DNA of 64,000 nucleotides, taken from positions 1-64,000 of the forward strand of contig NZ_SMFO01000012.1 of the NCBI RefSeq assembly GCF_004349145.1, given 5' to 3'. A program made the position numbers and the translations under genes. Position 1 is the stretch's first letter, and the number at the start of each line of letters is the position of its first letter. Shown here one piece after another: positions 59,651 through 64,000 of this stretch. The notes beneath the pieces are model-generated. The model was not told the origin of the DNA. It did not search any database and saw nothing but the letters and a program-made list of their open reading frames with translations. Source of the DNA: Flavobacterium hiemivividum (GTDB taxonomy: Bacteria; Bacteroidota; Bacteroidia; Flavobacteriales; Flavobacteriaceae).

Positions 59651-61576
59651 ATGGCTAAAGATAACAATCCAACTCCTAATAAATTTAAAATAAGCCCTTG
59701 GCTAGTTTATACAGCCATACTACTTATCTTCTTATTTATTAGTTTCGTAACTGGTAGTTCCAGTTTACAAGAACCAGCACAAATAACATCTTCTAAATTT
59801 AATGAACTTTTAGAAAAAGGTTCCATTGAAAAGGTAATCGTTTATAACAAATCGGAAGCGGAAGTTTTCCTAAATACTGCTGCACTTAAATCATCTGACA
59901 ACAAAAAAGTTGCAAAAGATATTTTTGACAGTCCTAATAAAGGGCCACATTATACCTTTATAATTGGTAACGACCAAATTTTACAAAACAAACTAGAGAA
60001 AGCGGTTAGTGAAGGTAAATTAAAAGATTTCAATTTCTTATCAAAAAGCAATTGGTCTGATATTTTCATCAGCTTATTACCTATTATTATCATCATTGGT
60101 GTTTGGATTTTTATAATGAGAAAAATGTCAGGCGGCGGCGGTGGCGGTAGCGGACAAATTTTCAACATTGGAAAATCAAAAGCAAAACTTTTTGACGAAA
60201 AAACAGATGTAAAAACTACTTTTAAAGATGTTGCTGGACTCGAAGGAGCAAAAGAAGAGATACAAGAAATTGTAGAATTCTTGAAAAATCCGGAGAAATA
60301 CACTAATCTTGGTGGGAAAATTCCAAAAGGAGCTTTACTTGTAGGGCCTCCAGGGACAGGAAAAACTTTACTAGCAAAAGCAGTAGCGGGAGAAGCACAA
60401 GTGCCTTTCTTCTCGTTGTCAGGTTCTGATTTTGTTGAAATGTTTGTAGGTGTAGGTGCTTCACGTGTACGTGACCTATTTAAACAAGCAAAAGAAAAAT
60501 CTCCTGCGATCATTTTCATTGATGAAATTGATGCTGTAGGTAGAGCGAGAGGAAAAAGCAATATGTCAGGCGGAAATGACGAAAGAGAAAATACGCTGAA
60601 CCAATTACTGACAGAGATGGACGGTTTTGGTACAAATTCAAATGTAATTGTATTAGCAGCAACAAACAGAGCTGACGTACTGGATAAAGCATTAATGCGT
60701 GCCGGTCGTTTTGACAGACAAATATTTGTTGACTTACCAGACATTCGTGAGCGTGCTGAAATCTTTAAAGTTCACCTTGGACCATTGAAAAAAGTTGAAG
60801 GACTTGATACTGACTTTTTAGCGAAACAAACTCCTGGTTTCTCTGGAGCTGATATTGCTAATGTTTGTAATGAAGCAGCATTAATAGCAGCGAGATACAA
60901 CAAAACTGCAGTTGACAAACAAGATTTCCTAGATGCTGTTGACAGAATTGTCGGCGGTCTTGAAAAGAAAAACAAAATTGTAACTCCTGGAGAAAAGAAA
61001 GCAATTGCTATTCACGAAGCAGGACACGCAACCGTAAGTTGGATGTTAGAGCATGCAGCACCACTTATCAAAGTAACTATTGTTCCAAGAGGGCAAAGTC
61101 TTGGTGCAGCTTGGTACTTACCTGAAGAGCGATTAATTGTTCGTGCTGACCAAATGTTAGACGAAATGTGCGCTACTATGGGAGGAAGAGCAGCTGAAAA
61201 GGTGACTTTTGGTAGAATTTCTACGGGCGCACTAAGCGATTTAGAAAAAGTTACTAAACAAGCACGTGCTATGGTAACGGTATATGGATTGAATGATAAA
61301 ATAGGAAATGTTACCTATTATGATTCAACTGGACAAAGTGAATACAATTTCTCTAAACCATATTCTGAAGAAACGGCTAAAGTAATTGACACTGAAATTT
61401 CATTACTAATTGAAACACAGTACCAAAGAGCAATTCAAATATTAGAAGAGAACAAAGACAAACTTAATCAACTGGCAGATATTCTTATTGAAAAAGAAGT
61501 TATCTTCAAAGATGATCTAGAAGCTATTTTCGGAAAAAGAACATTTGACAAAAACCTAGAAGAGGTAGTATCTTAA
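59651..61576 (+). CDS. ftsH: ATP-dependent zinc metalloprotease FtsH
   Basis: 641 residues. Two membrane helices (about 15-33 and 138-156) flank a periplasmic domain. The AAA module has Walker A GPPGTGKT (about 234-241), Walker B FIDEIDAVG (about 292-300), SRH NRADVLDKALMRAGRFDR and the central pore loop FVEMFVGVGASR. The zinc site is HEAGH (about 454-458), and the third ligand lies in SDLEKVTKQAR. It is followed by a perfect 17-bp terminator. It degrades membrane and short-lived regulatory proteins; a Gly-rich GGGGGGSG linker precedes the AAA domain. Confidence 0.96.
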   Translation: MAKDNNPTPNKFKISPWLVYTAILLIFLFISFVTGSSSLQEPAQITSSKFNELLEKGSIEKVIVYNKSEAEVFLNTAALKSSDNKKVAKDIFDSPNKGPHYTFIIGNDQILQNKLEKAVSEGKLKDFNFLSKSNWSDIFISLLPIIIIIGVWIFIMRKMSGGGGGGSGQIFNIGKSKAKLFDEKTDVKTTFKDVAGLEGAKEEIQEIVEFLKNPEKYTNLGGKIPKGALLVGPPGTGKTLLAKAVAGEAQVPFFSLSGSDFVEMFVGVGASRVRDLFKQAKEKSPAIIFIDEIDAVGRARGKSNMSGGNDERENTLNQLLTEMDGFGTNSNVIVLAATNRADVLDKALMRAGRFDRQIFVDLPDIRERAEIFKVHLGPLKKVEGLDTDFLAKQTPGFSGADIANVCNEAALIAARYNKTAVDKQDFLDAVDRIVGGLEKKNKIVTPGEKKAIAIHEAGHATVSWMLEHAAPLIKVTIVPRGQSLGAAWYLPEERLIVRADQMLDEMCATMGGRAAEKVTFGRISTGALSDLEKVTKQARAMVTVYGLNDKIGNVTYYDSTGQSEYNFSKPYSEETAKVIDTEISLLIETQYQRAIQILEENKDKLNQLADILIEKEVIFKDDLEAIFGKRTFDKNLEEVVS

Positions 61577-61603
61577 AAAAAGACATATATTTCACTTATT
61601 TTT

Positions 61604-61645
61604 AAAATCTTAATTCAAAAATCACTTTTGAATTAAGATTTTTTT
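61604..61645 (+). terminator. Terminator after ftsH
   Basis: AAAATCTTAATTCAAAA (61604-61620) pairs perfectly with TTTTGAATTAAGATTTT (61626-61642), a five-base loop and a T run. The T run overlaps a TATCTTTG (61645-61652) that could be the -7 element of the next operon. Confidence 0.9.
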
Positions 61646-61691
61646 ATCTTTGAACGGTTTCAACTTAATATATAAAGTACCTTAACAAAAT

Positions 61692-62297
61692 ATGAGTCTT
61701 TTCAGAAAAATTTTTGGTTCTAGTATTTCAGCTTCAGATGAGGAGAAAGAGAAAGAAAAAAACAGCTCTACTCCCGACATGACCACTATGTCTATTGACG
61801 AACAATTCATCTATAATTTCAAAAAAAATGGCGGTAAATTTTTATACTGCGAAAATTTCGACGAAGTAAAAGAACAATTTGAAAATATTCTTCAAGAAAA
61901 TGATTGGTATGAAAGTAACGTACTGTGTTATGAACCTAAATTATTCAATTTACTAGACGAAAACAAACTTACTTATGTAAAGGGTGCGGAACCTAAGTTC
62001 CTTTTTTCAAATTGTGAAAACCTAATAGCCGAAGAAGGTTCCATCTTATTTTGTTCCAAACAAATTAAGCAACATAAGCCAAATGAATTGCCTATTAATA
62101 TTGTTGTTATAGCAACAACATCCCAAATCGTCGCAATAAAAAGCGATGGACTGACTACTATAAAAAAGAAGTACGAAAGCGACATCCCAACAAACATTAC
62201 CGCGATAAAATATTTTGAAAAAGCAAAAGAAGAAGACTTCACCCAATACGGAAGTGTCGCTAAAAATCTTTATTTGTTGCTTTTAGAAGATCTTTAA
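61692..62297 (+). CDS. LUD-domain (LutC/YkgG-like) protein
   Basis: 201 residues. The LUD core shows KNGGKFLYCENFDEVKEQF (about 37-55), NLIAEEGSILFCSKQIKQHKPNELP (about 117-141 in pieces), and NIVVIATTSQIVAIKSDGL, which resemble the LutC subunit of lactate oxidation. No LutA or LutB gene is near, so a lactate role is doubtful. The first 30 residues are charged and disordered. It abuts cdsA (1 base between stop and start). Confidence 0.82.
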   Translation: MSLFRKIFGSSISASDEEKEKEKNSSTPDMTTMSIDEQFIYNFKKNGGKFLYCENFDEVKEQFENILQENDWYESNVLCYEPKLFNLLDENKLTYVKGAEPKFLFSNCENLIAEEGSILFCSKQIKQHKPNELPINIVVIATTSQIVAIKSDGLTTIKKKYESDIPTNITAIKYFEKAKEEDFTQYGSVAKNLYLLLLEDL

Positions 62298-62298
62298 A

Positions 62299-63144
62299 AT
62301 GAATGAAACCCTTAAGAGATCTATTTCTGGTGCTATTTATGTAATTTTATTAATAGTTTCCATATTGTATTCAACAGAAAGTTTTTTCATTCTGTTTGGT
62401 GCATTTCTCCTTATCGCTACTGTAGAGTTTTGTAATTTACAACAGCTTAATAAAATAATTCCTGTTGTACTTGCTGCCGCAACTTATACCCTATTTTATA
62501 AAATAACGATTGCTACAACTGGTTCGCTCTACCTATTAAGGTTTAACCAAACATTTGAATTGATTGTATTATCTACTACATTAGTCGTATTCTTAAAGTG
62601 TATCCATTTTCTTTTTGACCATAAAATAGTCAAGATCGATTCTTTTTCAAAGTACGTTTATCTCATAGGATACATTATACTTCCCTTTGTCATCATGACA
62701 AAAATCCCTTTTGGAATCAGTGGTTACAACCCAAAAATCCTAATTAGTATCTTTATCCTTATTTGGACAAATGATAGTTTTGCCTATATTGTAGGAAAGT
62801 CAATTGGAAGAACAAAGTTATTCGAAAGGATTTCTCCTAAGAAAACAATCGAAGGTTTTCTAGGTGGTGTTGTATTTTGCGTTATTGCCAGTTATTTAAT
62901 TGGAAAATATTATATTCAAATTGCAGAAGGAAAAATGTTTATTTGGATCATAATCGCCTTAATTGTTGGTATCTTCGGAACCATAGGTGATTTAATCGAA
63001 TCAAAATTTAAACGTGTTGCTGGAGTCAAAGACAGCGGAAAAATCATGCCGGGCCATGGAGGCGTACTAGATCGTCTAGATAGTGTTATATTTGTAGCAC
63101 CAATTGTATTTTTATTTTATCAAATTTTAAATTATGTTTCATAA
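62299..63144 (+). CDS. cdsA: Phosphatidate cytidylyltransferase
   Basis: 281 residues, about eight membrane helices. The CDP-diacylglycerol synthase signature is SKFKRVAGVKDSGKIMPGHGGVLDRLDS (about 234-262 in pieces), and TNDSFAYIVGKSIGRTKLFERISPKKTIEG (about 157-187) carries the conserved acidic and basic residues. It makes CDP-diacylglycerol from phosphatidate and CTP. It overlaps psd by 11 bases, so lipid head-group steps are coupled. Confidence 0.95.
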   Translation: MNETLKRSISGAIYVILLIVSILYSTESFFILFGAFLLIATVEFCNLQQLNKIIPVVLAAATYTLFYKITIATTGSLYLLRFNQTFELIVLSTTLVVFLKCIHFLFDHKIVKIDSFSKYVYLIGYIILPFVIMTKIPFGISGYNPKILISIFILIWTNDSFAYIVGKSIGRTKLFERISPKKTIEGFLGGVVFCVIASYLIGKYYIQIAEGKMFIWIIIALIVGIFGTIGDLIESKFKRVAGVKDSGKIMPGHGGVLDRLDSVIFVAPIVFLFYQILNYVS

Positions 63145-63784
63145 AGAAGGAGCCCAAACTATTTTATTAGGTACTATTTTTACAGCCACCGTATTATTAC
63201 TATCAGACCATTTCATTGACACTATCTGGATTAGTAAGTTAATTCAAATTAGTGCATTATTGCTATTAATAATCATCTTACAATTTTTCAGAAACCCAAA
63301 GAGGTCGGTTATCATCAACGAAAATCAAATACTAGCTCCAGTCGATGGAAAAGTAGTAGTAATCGAAGAAGTTTATGAGGGAGAATTCTTTAAAGATAAA
63401 CGATTACAAGTTTCTATATTCATGTCACCTATCAATGTACATGTTACTCGTTATCCAATGAACGGAACTGTAAAATTCAGTAAATACCATCCTGGGAAAT
63501 TTTTGGTTGCTTGGCACCCAAAAGCGAGTGAAGAAAATGAAAGAACGACGATCGTGGTCGAAAACAATTCCTTCGGAGCTGTATTATACCGTCAAATCGC
63601 CGGTGCATTAGCGAGAAGAATTGTAAATTATGCTGAAGAAGGTATGCAGGTGGTTCAAGGAACTGATGCAGGTTTCATTAAATTTGGATCCAGAGTAGAT
63701 TTATTTTTACCTATTGGAACACCTATAAATGTAGTTCTTAACCAAAAAGCAATTGGAGGGAAAACAATTATTGCAACAAAATAA
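63134..63784 (+). CDS. psd: Phosphatidylserine decarboxylase (short, archaeal-type)
   Basis: 216 residues with two N-terminal hydrophobic segments (about 9-25 and 30-47). Family motifs: APVDGKVVVIEE (about 67-78), FMSPINVHVTRYPMNG (about 95-110) and the cleavage region FIKFGSRVDLFLP (about 175-187), where the Gly-Ser pair supplies the pyruvoyl cofactor after self-cleavage. It converts phosphatidylserine to phosphatidylethanolamine. Follows cdsA directly. Confidence 0.94.
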   Translation: MFHKEGAQTILLGTIFTATVLLLSDHFIDTIWISKLIQISALLLLIIILQFFRNPKRSVIINENQILAPVDGKVVVIEEVYEGEFFKDKRLQVSIFMSPINVHVTRYPMNGTVKFSKYHPGKFLVAWHPKASEENERTTIVVENNSFGAVLYRQIAGALARRIVNYAEEGMQVVQGTDAGFIKFGSRVDLFLPIGTPINVVLNQKAIGGKTIIATK

Positions 63785-63786
63785 TA

Positions 63787-64000
63787 ATGGCAAAAAAAGA
63801 TTTAGACACTAGATTTCAGGAAGCAGTCAACAGTGCTTCAGAAATGACTCAGGCATCCTTACCTCAGGATGTACAGCTACGTCTCTACGCCTTTTACAAA
63901 CACGCAACTTTTGGTACCTTAGACCTACGACAAACATCAACGTACCATTTAAGGGATGCATTTAAAACAAATGCCTGGATGCAAATCAGTCATTTGACGG
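63787..64000 (+). CDS. Acyl-CoA-binding protein, start only (runs off the window)
   Basis: The first 71 codons, cut at the right edge. They read MAKKDLDTRFQEAVNSASEM, LPQDVQLRLYAFYKHATFG and FKTNAWMQIS, the ACBP core that binds long-chain acyl-CoA between four helices. The family protein is about 85-90 residues, so only the last helix is missing. It starts 2 bases after psd, in line with a lipid-metabolism operon. Confidence 0.88.
   Translation, partial: MAKKDLDTRFQEAVNSASEMTQASLPQDVQLRLYAFYKHATFGTLDLRQTSTYHLRDAFKTNAWMQISHLT

Noticed and set aside
1-64000. CRISPR arrays, tRNA or rRNA genes and phage genes
   Set aside because: No regularly spaced identical repeats, cloverleaf sequences, rRNA-like sequence or phage structural genes were seen by eye; a covariance-model scan could still find a missed tRNA or small RNA.

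Overview
The window looks like chromosomal DNA of a Flavobacterium-type member of the Bacteroidota. It is AT-rich. Its promoters follow the Bacteroidota pattern (a TTG/TTTG -33 element 18-22 bases before a TAnnTTTG -7 element) and clear Shine-Dalgarno sequences are rare. It carries lineage-typical families such as DUF4494, a 2-oxoglutarate AlkB, a DUF5117-type metalloprotease and a short phosphatidylserine decarboxylase, plus several dispersed palindromic intergenic repeats of the kind common in flavobacteria. All gene calls rest on reading the translated sequence; no database search was possible.

Layout. 1-835: non-coding, with three tandem strong minus-strand promoters firing out of the left edge (probably at an rRNA or other highly expressed operon) and decayed repeats. 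836-8928: a lipoprotein, a GapN-type dehydrogenase, then a reduced-sulfur cluster. The cluster holds a rhodanese, a Crp/Fnr regulator, a TauE/SafE exporter, a metallo-beta-lactamase/double-rhodanese persulfide dioxygenase, small membrane proteins, a methyltransferase fused to a heavy-metal-binding domain, and thioredoxin. Matching Crp-type palindromes sit at the same distance from two of its -7 elements. 8925-9505: decayed genes, including a TetR pseudogene. 9549-15914: one 2121-residue soluble hybrid histidine kinase with about twelve PAS domains and a GAF domain. 16454-21399: two parallel MarR-type regulator/nitroreductase modules (one with DoxX, one with YceI), an acetyltransferase and a DUF4256 protein.

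21516-29086: the complete tryptophan operon (trpE G D C F B A) behind a previously unlabelled attenuator. A short leader peptide has three consecutive Trp codons, followed by a terminator and a competing pairing. Repeats have invaded the trpG-trpD junction and other spacers, and an AIG2-like gene lies between trpB and trpA. 29269-33229: a minus-strand membrane cluster (zinc ribbon, TerC, two VTT/DedA proteins, small hypotheticals, DUF4494). 33539-38221: a self-regulated TetR-TolC-HlyD-EmrB drug efflux operon with tandem operators. 38278-42000: yaaA, nhaA and an overlapping DUF389 gene. 42379-48489: a transglutaminase-like protein, a zinc metalloprotease, AlkB, a small hypothetical, an IS3 remnant and an APH-type kinase flanked by direct repeats. 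48684-54583: rluD, a PASTA protein, ddl, coaD, a PhnA-like protein and a DbpA-type helicase. 54641-64000: a hexanucleotide repeat next to an M14 peptidase promoter, a NUDIX gene/pyrE divergent pair with a seven-base gap, an SRPBCC protein, birA, rsfS, ftsH, a LUD protein, cdsA, psd and the start of an acyl-CoA-binding protein.

The most interesting items are the trp attenuator, the shared Crp-box architecture of the sulfur cluster with its methyltransferase-HMA fusion, the apparent leaderless start geometry shared by the trp leader and pyrE, and the repeat-derived C-terminus of TrpG.
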